DNA of 7,943 nt from Actinomycetota bacterium (GTDB taxonomy: Bacteria > Actinomycetota > Thermoleophilia > Gaiellales > Gaiellaceae). The DNA lies in NCBI GenBank assembly GCA_013812265.1, contig JACCTQ010000269.1, positions 1 to 7,943 on the forward strand. Direction: 5' to 3'. The notes below the pieces were generated by a model. The model searched no databases and had not been told where the DNA came from. It worked only from the letters and a program-made list of their open reading frames with translations. Made by a program: the position numbers and the translations under genes. This document shows positions 1-5,534 of the stretch, piece by piece; position 1 is the stretch's first letter; each line of letters starts with the position of its first letter.

Positions 1-384
1 GTCCTGCACCATCACCTCGTCGGCGCCCCGTGGCGCTCGCGCAAGAAACCGGTGGCCAAGCGGAGTCACGTGCTCGCGTCTCTCGTCGACGCCGGCGCGG
101 AGCTGATCCTGGCCGGGCACATTCACCAGAGCACGGTGAGCGAGCGGCGAGAGTTCGAGATCTCGCAGGGTGGCGAGCCGAGCGCCACGGTCGCGATCGC
201 TCCCGGCCTAGGCCAGCCGCGACCGAACCGGCGCGGCGAGGCGCGCGGACTCCACGTCTACGAGGTGACCCGCTCCGCCATTCGCGTCGAGACCTTCATC
301 TGGCGCAGCGAGGATTGGGGACTCACGGCCGTGCGCAACTTCCCGCGCGGCCGTGAGCCCCTCTCGATCGAGCCGGGTCGCTAG
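1..384 (+). CDS. Calcineurin-like metallophosphoesterase, C-terminal part
   Basis: The gene is cut by the left window edge, so only the last 127 residues are visible. They include a His cluster (HHH, visible residues 3-5) and the motif AGHIHQ (visible 38-43). Together these match the late metal-binding His motifs of calcineurin-like phosphoesterases, where the GHxH pair helps bind the dinuclear metal centre. The region between GHIH and the C-terminus is rich in beta-strand-like segments (ATVAIAPGLG, GLHVYEV, IRVETFIW), as expected for the end of the sandwich fold. Such enzymes hydrolyse phosphomonoesters or phosphodiesters such as cyclic nucleotides; the substrate cannot be told from this fragment. 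The TAG stop shares a CTAG with the stop of the opposing membrane-protein gene, so the two genes overlap tail-to-tail by three bases. Family call is firm, substrate unknown. Confidence 0.85.
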   Translation, partial: VLHHHLVGAPWRSRKKPVAKRSHVLASLVDAGAELILAGHIHQSTVSERREFEISQGGEPSATVAIAPGLGQPRPNRRGEARGLHVYEVTRSAIRVETFIWRSEDWGLTAVRNFPRGREPLSIEPGR

Positions 385-653
385 ACGGTTCTAGCCCGCC
401 GCCCGACGACCATCCGGTAGATCAGAAGCAGAACGATCGCCCCTACTATCGCCGTCAGCCAGGTGCTGATATCGAAGAACTCATCCAGAGGATCGGCGTC
501 GAAGATCGCACCGGCTTGGAATCCGCCGAGTATCGCTCCGACGATGCCGATGATCGCCGTCACGATCATGCCGCCGGGGTCGTCGCCCGGCAGGATCGCC
601 TTCGCGATGACTCCCGCCAGCAGCCCCAGAATGATGAACGCGATGATGCCCAT
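381..653 (-). CDS. GlsB/YeaQ/YmgE family small membrane protein (copy 1)
   Basis: A 90-residue protein made almost entirely of three hydrophobic segments (about residues 2-21, 27-48 and 63-82), with Gly-rich helices and a PGDDPGG loop after the first helix. This is the layout of the GlsB/YeaQ/YmgE (transglycosylase-associated protein) family, small inner-membrane proteins that often respond to stress but have no defined biochemical role. The ATG at 653 was chosen because an excellent AGGAGG lies six bases upstream (660-665) and the family normally starts right before the first helix; the ATG at 695 would add 14 non-conserved residues and has no such site. It ends in a basic RRARTV tail. It lies 81 bp downstream of a second member of the same family, in the same orientation, and is probably co-transcribed with it and uvrB. 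Its stop overlaps that of the convergent phosphoesterase gene. Confidence 0.85.
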   Translation of the reverse strand: MGIIAFIILGLLAGVIAKAILPGDDPGGMIVTAIIGIVGAILGGFQAGAIFDADPLDEFFDISTWLTAIVGAIVLLLIYRMVVGRRARTV

Positions 654-659
654 TAAGCC

Positions 660-665
660 CCTCCT
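660..665 (-). promoter_or_regulatory. Shine-Dalgarno site of GlsB-like copy 1
   Basis: A perfect AGGAGG on the minus strand sits six bases before the ATG at 653. It decides this start over the ATG at 695. Confidence 0.85.
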
Positions 666-734
666 GTCGATTGAAGCCAAGCTGTACTCGCCCAAGAGAT
701 TCCCCGAGCGAAGTCGGGCGAAACGTGAATCCTG

Positions 735-1091
735 CTAGAGCGGAGGCCGGCGTCGCAGGCCAAAACCTCGGCTGGGCCGCAGCTGAGCCTCTGGACCCGT
801 GATGCCACGGCCTTGCACGAAACGCCGGTAGCCGATCACGAGAGCGACCGCCCCCAGGAATGCAAAGAGAAAGCTGCCCGTGTCGCCCAGGAAGATCTGG
901 CCCACCAGGCCACCGAGTACAGAACCGAGAATCCCGATCGCGATCGTGAGCCAGATCGGCATGGGATCCGGTCCGGGCACGGCGAAGCGCGCCAGGCCCC
1001 CGATCACGAAGCCCGCGAGGAGGAGTCCGATGAGGAACGCCAGTTCCAACGCCGAAACCCTAGCGCCGGGCAGGCGCCCGTTGTCCTTCAT
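735..1091 (-). CDS. GlsB/YeaQ/YmgE family small membrane protein (copy 2)
   Basis: A 118-residue protein with three hydrophobic segments (about 17-37, 45-66 and 71-90) and a PGPDPMP loop after the first helix, aligning by eye with the PGDDPGG loop and Gly-rich second helix of its downstream neighbour. It therefore looks like a second GlsB/YeaQ/YmgE-type protein. It carries an extra C-terminal tail of about 25 residues rich in Arg, Pro and Gly (ending GFGLRRRPPL), longer than is usual for the family. The start is uncertain. The ATG at 1091 lies two bases after the uvrB stop and has no Shine-Dalgarno site, so it would depend on coupling to uvrB. A TTG at 1049 (codon 15) has an AGGG about eight bases upstream and would give 104 residues, closer to family length. 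Function unknown beyond a membrane location. Confidence 0.78.
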   Translation of the reverse strand: MKDNGRLPGARVSALELAFLIGLLLAGFVIGGLARFAVPGPDPMPIWLTIAIGILGSVLGGLVGQIFLGDTGSFLFAFLGAVALVIGYRRFVQGRGITGPEAQLRPSRGFGLRRRPPL

Positions 1092-1093
1092 CG

Positions 1094-3097
1094 TTACGCA
1101 GGCGCCTCGACGAGCGCCTGCAGCTCCCGCCGCAGGTCTTTGATCTCGTCGCGCAGCTTGGCCGCGTACTCGAAGCGCAGCTCCTCCGCCGCCGCGAACA
1201 TTTCCTCCTCCAAGGTAATGACGAGCCGCTCGAGCTCGCCGCGGTCCATGCCCTCCACCTTCCGTGCGCCGCGCCGGCGGCCGGGGACGGTCGGCGACTC
1301 GAGCGAGAGAAACTCAGCGATGTCGGAGACACCCTTCACGATCGACTCGGGTGTGATGCCATGCTCCTCGTTGTAGGCGAGCTGAACCGCCCGCCGGCGG
1401 TTCGTCTCGTCGAGGGCTCCCTTGATCGCCTCCGTCAGCTTGTCCGCGTAGAGGAGCACCTTGCCGTTCACGTTTCGTGCCGCACGGCCGATCGTCTGGA
1501 TCAGCGCCGTCTTCCCGCGCAGGAAGCCCTCCTTGTCCGCGTCCAGGATCGCCACCAGCGAGACCTCCGGCAGATCGAGACCCTCTCGAAGGAGGTTGAC
1601 TCCGACCAGCACGCTGTACTCGCCGAGCCGAAGCTCGCGGATGACCTGGATGCGCTCCAGCGTGTCGATCTCGGAGTGCAGATAGCGGGCCTTGACCCCT
1701 GCCTCCAGCAGATAGTCGGTCAGGTCCTCCGACATCTTCTTCGTCAGCGTGGTGACCAGGACGCGCTCGCCGACCTCCTCGCGCCGGCGGATCTCGTTCA
1801 GGAGATCGTCGATCTGGTTCTTCGTGGCGCGCAGCTCGACCTCGGGGTCGACGATTCCGGTGGGACGGATCAGCTGCTCGGCCACCCGTGTCGAGTGACG
1901 GAGCTCGAATGCGCTCGGCGTCGCCGAGACGAAGACGAGCTGCGGCACCTTGCCGAGGAACTCGTCGAAGCGAAGCGGCCGGTTGTCGAGAGCAGACGGG
2001 AGGCGGAAGCCGTACTCGACGAGCGTCTGCTTGCGCGAGCGGTCCCCCTCGTGCATGCCGCCGATCTGCGGAATCGTCTGGTGGGATTCGTCCACGAAAC
2101 AGACGAAGTCGGACGGGAAGTAGTCCAGCAGTGTGAATGGGTGCGTTCCCGCCGCCCTGCCCTCGAGGATGCGCGAGTAGTTCTCGATCCCGTTGCAGAA
2201 GCCGAGCTCCTGGAGCAACTCGAGGTCGTACTCCGTCCGCTGGCGGATGCGATGGGCCTCGAGCAACTTCCCCTCCGACTCGAACTTTCGGACCTGCTCT
2301 TCGAGCTCGTGGCGGATGGAGTCGACGGCGCGCTCGATTGTGGGTCGAGACGTGACGTACTCGGTGGCGGGCCAGATGGCCAGGTTCTCGAGCTTGGCGA
2401 AGATCTCGCCCGTCAGAGGATCGAAGTGCGTGATCTGCTCGACCTCGTCGCCGAAGAACGAGATGCGATACGCGGTCTCGACGTTCGCCGGCTGAACTTC
2501 CACGACGTCACCCTTGACGCGGAACCGGCCGCGGCCGAGAACGCTGTCGTTGCGGACGTACTGGTTGTCGATCAGCTTGCGCAGCACGAGATCACGGTCG
2601 TGCTCCTCCCCGACATCGAGGATGAGTACGCGCTCCTTCCACTCCTCGGGCGAGCCGAGCCCGTAGATGCACGAGACGGACGCCACGACGACGACGTCGC
2701 GCCTCGTGAAAAGCGCCGATGTGGCGGCGAGTCTCAGCCGGGCGATGTCATCGTTCTGGGACGAGTCTTTCTCGATGTAGAGGTCGGCCTGGGGGACGTA
2801 CGCTTCCGGCTGGTAGTAGTCGTAATACGAGACGAAGTACTCGACCGCGTTCTGGGGGAAGAACTCTCGGAACTCGTTGCAGAGCTGAGCCGCGAGCGTC
2901 TTGTTGTGTGCGATTATGAGTGCCGGTCTGCCCACCTTCTCGATCACCCACGCCATCGTCGCCGTCTTACCGGTGCCGGTCGCACCGAGGAGTGTCTGGT
3001 AGCGCTCGCCGGCCGCGAGACCCTCGGAGAGCGACGCGATAGCCGTCGGCTGGTCGCCGGTCGGCCGGTAGGCCGCAGATGTTTGGAACGCAGGCAT
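1094..3097 (-). CDS. uvrB: Excinuclease ABC subunit B (UvrB)
   Basis: UvrB is the damage-verifying helicase-like subunit of nucleotide excision repair; it receives DNA from UvrA and recruits UvrC for incision. The 667-residue protein is full length for the family (about 670). Visible landmarks are Walker A GATGTGKT (38-45), the Tyr-rich beta-hairpin that inserts at the lesion (YYDYYQPEAY, 91-100), a DESH Walker B box (336-339), FVSATPS (389-395), the helicase motif V/VI region (GVNLLREGLDLP 499-510; QTIGRAARN 534-542), and a C-terminal UVR domain (about 620-655) that contacts UvrC. The ATG at 3097 gives the usual N-terminus (FQTSAAYRPTGDQP); the ATG at 3175 would add 26 residues inside the divergent gene. 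No Shine-Dalgarno site precedes 3097, but TAGCCT lies eight bases upstream, which fits a leaderless mRNA. No defect was seen. Confidence 0.98.
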   Translation of the reverse strand: MPAFQTSAAYRPTGDQPTAIASLSEGLAAGERYQTLLGATGTGKTATMAWVIEKVGRPALIIAHNKTLAAQLCNEFREFFPQNAVEYFVSYYDYYQPEAYVPQADLYIEKDSSQNDDIARLRLAATSALFTRRDVVVVASVSCIYGLGSPEEWKERVLILDVGEEHDRDLVLRKLIDNQYVRNDSVLGRGRFRVKGDVVEVQPANVETAYRISFFGDEVEQITHFDPLTGEIFAKLENLAIWPATEYVTSRPTIERAVDSIRHELEEQVRKFESEGKLLEAHRIRQRTEYDLELLQELGFCNGIENYSRILEGRAAGTHPFTLLDYFPSDFVCFVDESHQTIPQIGGMHEGDRSRKQTLVEYGFRLPSALDNRPLRFDEFLGKVPQLVFVSATPSAFELRHSTRVAEQLIRPTGIVDPEVELRATKNQIDDLLNEIRRREEVGERVLVTTLTKKMSEDLTDYLLEAGVKARYLHSEIDTLERIQVIRELRLGEYSVLVGVNLLREGLDLPEVSLVAILDADKEGFLRGKTALIQTIGRAARNVNGKVLLYADKLTEAIKGALDETNRRRAVQLAYNEEHGITPESIVKGVSDIAEFLSLESPTVPGRRRGARKVEGMDRGELERLVITLEEEMFAAAEELRFEYAAKLRDEIKDLRRELQALVEAPA

Positions 3098-3105
3098 CGA
3101 GAGCA

Positions 3106-3111
3106 AGGCTA
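3106..3111 (-). promoter_or_regulatory. Possible -10 element of a leaderless uvrB promoter
   Basis: TAGCCT fits the TANNNT form of actinobacterial -10 elements and ends eight bases before the uvrB ATG, which would put the transcription start at or near the start codon. There is no convincing -35 hexamer. The assignment rests on spacing and on the absence of a ribosome binding site, and is tentative. Confidence 0.35.
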
Positions 3112-3114
3112 CCC

Positions 3115-3645
3115 GTGGGCTCCCCCGGCAAAGAGCGTCCTCCCTACGGCAGCTACGCGGCGCTCGTGGCTGCATACTCCGGCGGCCTTGCGGCTGCAGG
3201 CCTGATCGCGCGACTCCTCCATCGCAGCCCGTACGCGAACACCACGCTCGACTTCGCGGTCCTGGGCGCGGCGAACTTCAAGGCGGCGCGGTTGATCTCG
3301 CGCGACAAGATCTCGAGCTTCGTGCGCGAGCCGCTCGTGGAAGGCACGGCCTACGAGGGCGAGGACGAGCAGCCGGCCGGTCACGGCTTCAGGCGGGCGC
3401 TGGGGGAGCTCGTCACGTGCACGCGCTGTGTCGGCACTTGGACGGCGGCCGGGCTCACGTCCACACAGATACTGGCGCCCCGCTTCGGCCGCGTGCTGAC
3501 GTGGTCGCTGGCCGCCTCTGCGGTGAGCGATTTTCTCCAGGCCGGCTTCGTGGCCCTGACGAGCAAGGCGAACGATCTGGAGGAAGCCCCTAGCGGGCGA
3601 GCGCCGGCTGAGCCGACAGCCGATCGCGCTCACGAAGCGATATGA
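3115..3645 (+). CDS. DUF1360 family membrane protein
   Basis: A 176-residue protein that matches the DUF1360 family by its overall pattern: a hydrophobic N-terminal segment (about 14-35), a second segment with the conserved LGAANFKAARLISRDKI stretch (50-66), and the signature ELVTCTRCVGTW (98-109) with its Cys-x-x-Cys pair (102 and 105), followed by hydrophobic segments at about 110-120 and 127-148. DUF1360 proteins occur in Gram-positive bacteria; their function is not known. The paired Cys could bind metal or be redox active, but that is inference. The GTG at 3115 was chosen because the upstream ATG at 3079 would overlap the divergent uvrB coding region; a weak AAGG lies six bases before the GTG. 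The C-terminal 50 or so bases overlap the tail of the convergent MFS remnant. Confidence 0.8.
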   Translation: MGSPGKERPPYGSYAALVAAYSGGLAAAGLIARLLHRSPYANTTLDFAVLGAANFKAARLISRDKISSFVREPLVEGTAYEGEDEQPAGHGFRRALGELVTCTRCVGTWTAAGLTSTQILAPRFGRVLTWSLAASAVSDFLQAGFVALTSKANDLEEAPSGRAPAEPTADRAHEAI

Positions 3646-3952
3646 GCACGATCGCGGCCATCGTGACCGTCTGCACGGCCGCGAATGCGAACAAGACAGG
3701 CCGTGCTCCGAAGGCGTCCAGCACCGGTCCCACGCCGAAGACGCCGAGCGGCTGAACGAGCGCGAACACCATCATCATCGACGTCATGACCGTCGGGCGG
3801 AGAGCGGGCGGAATCCGGAGGGTCATGATCGCGTGGATGCGTCGCCGAAGCACCGCAGGCGCGCTCATGACGGCGATGAGCGCTCGCACGCCCACGAGGG
3901 CTTCGTCCTCGCCGATCAGCTCCGGGACGATCATCTTCTGCGCCGCAGCCAG
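3590..3952 (-). pseudogene. Remnant of an MFS transporter, internally deleted
   Basis: Directly after the DUF4097 stop, a different minus-strand frame encodes about 120 residues that resemble a Major Facilitator Superfamily drug-efflux-type transporter. The last 75 residues look like its final part: the cytoplasmic segment TLRIPPALRPTVM, then two hydrophobic helices (VFALVQPLGVFGVGPVL and LFAFAAVQTVTMAAIVL) separated by DAFGARP, and a charged tail. The first 25 residues (QKMIVPELIGEDEALVG) look instead like the loop between helices 4 and 5 of the same family. The eight or so helices normally between them are missing, so the sequence appears to be the product of an internal in-frame deletion plus loss of the N-terminus. 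An ATG at 3934 could still start a 114-residue two-helix product, but it has no clear ribosome binding site. A novel small membrane protein is the alternative. The end overlaps the DUF1360 gene by 56 bases. Confidence 0.6.
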
Positions 3953-3954
3953 GC

Positions 3955-4881
3955 TTACTCGACCGCGGTCTGCCCGGTTAGCGCAGCCGCCCGCACGATC
4001 CGGATATCGCCGCTCATTGTGCTGGCGCGGAGCTCGACCAGCGGGCCACCGGCCTCCGGCGGAGCATCGCTGACATCGAGCTCCGAGCTCGTCGAGCCGC
4101 TGCGCGACTTCGCATCCACCCACAGCGTCGATCCTTGCCGGATCCCGATCTGCATGTCGCCCGAGGCGGACTTCAGCGCCACGGCGCCCTGCAAGACAGC
4201 CTCCACCAGCTGATCGCCGGACGCCGTGCTGATCTCCAGCGACGAGTCGAGCTCCTTGACGCGGACGTCGCCCGAGGCTGTCGAGATGGAGCCGGGTCCC
4301 CGAAGGCGTCCGACGAAGACATCACCCGAGGCCGCGCTGATCCGTGCCGTCGAACCGGCATTGTCGAGGCTGATGTCGCCCGAGCCCACCTGCACCGTGG
4401 CCTCGCCGTGCACATGATCGATCGAGACGTCTCCGCTGCCGGTCTTCACGTCGGCCGTCTGAAGGTCGGGGAACGAGAGGTCGCCGGAGCCCGAGACGGC
4501 CTCGACTGCCCCGAAGCGACCCTCGGCCTCGACGTCGCCGGATCCCGTCTGGAGATTGACGTTCGCTCCGTGCGGCGACCGGATCTTCAAGACCACCTCG
4601 GCGCCGCGGCCGAAAGAGAAACCGAGCCGCTTTCCCTCGCCGAGGTCTAGCGCGAAGCGGCGGCCCTCACCGACCTCGACCACGACCTCCTGCCCGCCGA
4701 GCGCGCGTTCCCGCATTTCGACCCGGGACGACTCGACCGCCTCGCGGCTCGCTTCGTCCGCGTGCAGCGGCTCGAGCACGACCTCGGTCTGAGACCCGTC
4801 CGTCGTCTCCAGGGAGATCTCGCCCGCCGGTACCTTGAGCGTGAGCTCAACCGGGCCTGGCGTCTCGAAGGTCTTTCTCAT
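3955..4881 (-). CDS. DUF4097 (toast-rack) beta-strand repeat protein
   Basis: A 308-residue protein of the DUF4097 family, whose all-beta repeat fold is grouped with DUF2154/DUF2807 as 'toast-rack' domains and is often encoded near envelope-stress genes. From about residue 110 it is built of short strands ended by SGD turns at 114, 132, 149, 167, 185, 203, 221 and 240, a period of 17-19 residues, with a ninth SGD at 290 after a degenerate SGS turn (261-263). The first four turns read GSGD, the next four ASGD. The N-terminal 100 residues are a less regular beta domain rich in Glu and Arg. There is no signal peptide or membrane helix, so the protein is probably cytoplasmic despite the 'adhesin' label common for this family. 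The ATG at 4881 has GGAGG eight bases upstream and overlaps the microprotein stop in ATGA; the frame is open further upstream but that part is not conserved-looking. Confidence 0.88.
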   Translation of the reverse strand: MRKTFETPGPVELTLKVPAGEISLETTDGSQTEVVLEPLHADEASREAVESSRVEMRERALGGQEVVVEVGEGRRFALDLGEGKRLGFSFGRGAEVVLKIRSPHGANVNLQTGSGDVEAEGRFGAVEAVSGSGDLSFPDLQTADVKTGSGDVSIDHVHGEATVQVGSGDISLDNAGSTARISAASGDVFVGRLRGPGSISTASGDVRVKELDSSLEISTASGDQLVEAVLQGAVALKSASGDMQIGIRQGSTLWVDAKSRSGSTSSELDVSDAPPEAGGPLVELRASTMSGDIRIVRAAALTGQTAVE

Positions 4882-5012
4882 CGCTCTTTCCTCCGGCCGG
4901 CTTTCCGCGGGCTGTAGGTGTCGAGACCGAAGTCCGTCCTGTGCGCCGGGCGCGGGTCGCGCCGATCGACGCGCACCTCGAGATGCCCGATCAACAATGG
5001 ATAGAACGCCAT
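4878..5012 (-). CDS. 44-residue microprotein in the regulator-DUF4097 operon
   Basis: A short gene lies exactly between the ribbon-helix-helix regulator and the DUF4097 gene. It starts at an ATG with a very good AAAGGAG (5021-5027) eight bases further upstream and stops with a TGA that forms an ATGA overlap with the DUF4097 start. The product has a hydrophobic beginning (MAFYPLLIGHLEVRV), a central RRDPRPAHRTDFG stretch, and a strongly basic end (PRKAGRRKER). It has no membrane helix, signal peptide or motif that I recognise. The strong ribosome binding site and the coupling to both neighbours argue that it is translated. It could be a working partner of its neighbours or a leader peptide that couples translation of DUF4097; the GGAGG site of the latter lies within its last codons. 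Function unknown. Confidence 0.72.
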   Translation of the reverse strand: MAFYPLLIGHLEVRVDRRDPRPAHRTDFGLDTYSPRKAGRRKER

Positions 5013-5020
5013 GGGAAACA

Positions 5021-5027
5021 CTCCTTT
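5021..5027 (-). promoter_or_regulatory. Shine-Dalgarno site of the microprotein gene
   Basis: AAAGGAG on the minus strand begins within the TGA stop of the regulator gene and ends eight bases before the microprotein ATG. It is one of the strongest such sites in the window and is the main evidence that the 44-codon frame is translated. Confidence 0.8.
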
Positions 5028-5473
5028 CAGCTCCGGGCGAACCCGGTGAGACGATTTTCCGTGCGGCGGCCCGAACTCGATGTCCGCGAGATCGCGCGCA
5101 CGATCCAGGTATTCGTCGACACACCCTCGCGATTGGCCGCCGCTTCCACCTTCTCCTTGAGGCTCTCGGGTAGACGCAGCGTGATTCGGGCCGTAAAAGC
5201 GTCGTCCCCGGGTGCGGAAGGCAGGTTGGCCTCCTCCTGGACGTAAACGAGCTCGGGGTCCTGTCCGACGAGCCGAACCTCCACATGGCCGGAAGACAGC
5301 TGCGCACTGAGCTCGACTGACGCTTCGGTGAGAGCGTCCAAGAGTCGAAGCCCGATGGCCCCGCTCAGTGCGAGGCTCAGCTTTGCGGCTGCTTCGGCCG
5401 TGGCCTCGTCGCCGACGTCCGCGACGGCGGCTAGATCGGCCCTGAGGGCTTCTACGAAGCGCGAGAGATGCAT
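5027..5473 (-). CDS. Ribbon-helix-helix (HicB-antitoxin-like) regulator
   Basis: A 148-residue protein. The N-terminal 60 residues are predicted to be mostly helical and Ala/Leu rich (SRFVEALRADLAAVADVG...), followed by a short beta segment (SGHVEVRLVGQDPELVYV, 61-78). Residues 95-129 form a typical ribbon-helix-helix: the strand ARITLRL (95-101), helix PESLKEKVEAAANREG, turn, and helix STNTWIVRAIS. In this fold the strand pair of a dimer contacts DNA. Proteins of this type are often annotated 'HicB family' in actinobacteria, but no HicA toxin gene lies next to it, so it is more likely a plain transcription regulator. The C-terminal 18 residues are rich in Ser and Arg. It heads the operon with the microprotein (14 bp downstream) and DUF4097, and the repeats over its own promoter suggest self-repression. 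The ATG at 5473 has no Shine-Dalgarno site; the predicted transcription start is only a few bases upstream. Confidence 0.82.
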   Translation of the reverse strand: MHLSRFVEALRADLAAVADVGDEATAEAAAKLSLALSGAIGLRLLDALTEASVELSAQLSSGHVEVRLVGQDPELVYVQEEANLPSAPGDDAFTARITLRLPESLKEKVEAAANREGVSTNTWIVRAISRTSSSGRRTENRLTGFARS

Positions 5474-5511
5474 GACGACATCACTATGACATCATTTATA
5501 ATGTCTGTCAA
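5474..5511 (-). promoter_or_regulatory. Promoter and putative operator of the regulator-DUF4097 operon
   Basis: On the minus strand, a perfect -35 TTGACA (5511-5506) is followed after 17 bases by CATAGT (5488-5483), a fair -10. The start of transcription would fall around 5474-5477, leaving only a few bases before the ATG at 5473, so the mRNA is nearly leaderless. The same DNA carries repeats: on the plus strand GACATCA occurs at 5477-5483 and 5488-5494, one helical turn (11 bp) apart, and the second copy pairs with ATGTC at 5501-5505 as an inverted repeat; TGACA (5487-5491) and TGTCA (5506-5510) extend it. Such evenly spaced short repeats over the -10 and spacer are what a ribbon-helix-helix repressor would bind. 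The stretch is also markedly AT-richer than its surroundings. Promoter is well supported; the operator is inferred. Confidence 0.75.
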
Positions 5512-5534
5512 GCATCGCTTTGACGCGAAGTGAC

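Noticed and set aside
703..718. Intrinsic terminator between the two membrane-protein genes
   Set aside because: The stem is only five base pairs with no following T run on the minus strand.
1361..3205. 614-codon plus-strand frame opposite uvrB
   Set aside because: It is an antisense shadow typical of GC-rich genes; its product is rich in Arg, Leu, Asp and Val with no recognisable domain, and uvrB on the other strand is complete.
3236..3250. LexA/SOS-like box upstream of uvrB (CGAAC...GCTCG)
   Set aside because: The two halves are spaced 5 rather than 4 bases and one is mismatched; it lies about 140 bp inside DUF1360 and is likely chance.
3109..3633. 174-codon minus-strand frame opposite DUF1360
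   Set aside because: Arg/Ala-rich shadow without domains, while the plus frame holds the DUF1360 signature.
4882..5307. N-terminal extension of the DUF4097 frame
   Set aside because: It would overlap the regulator and microprotein genes, is Arg/Ser rich and lacks a ribosome binding site; the ATG at 4881 has a good one.
5027..5473. HicAB toxin-antitoxin pair
   Set aside because: The regulator has a HicB-like DNA-binding end, but the adjacent microprotein does not resemble HicA (no dsRNA-binding-like fold or conserved His motif visible).
5512..5534. Terminator after the transglycosylase gene
   Set aside because: Only 4-5 bp stems (TCGC/GCGA, AAGC/GCTT) can form and there is no T run.
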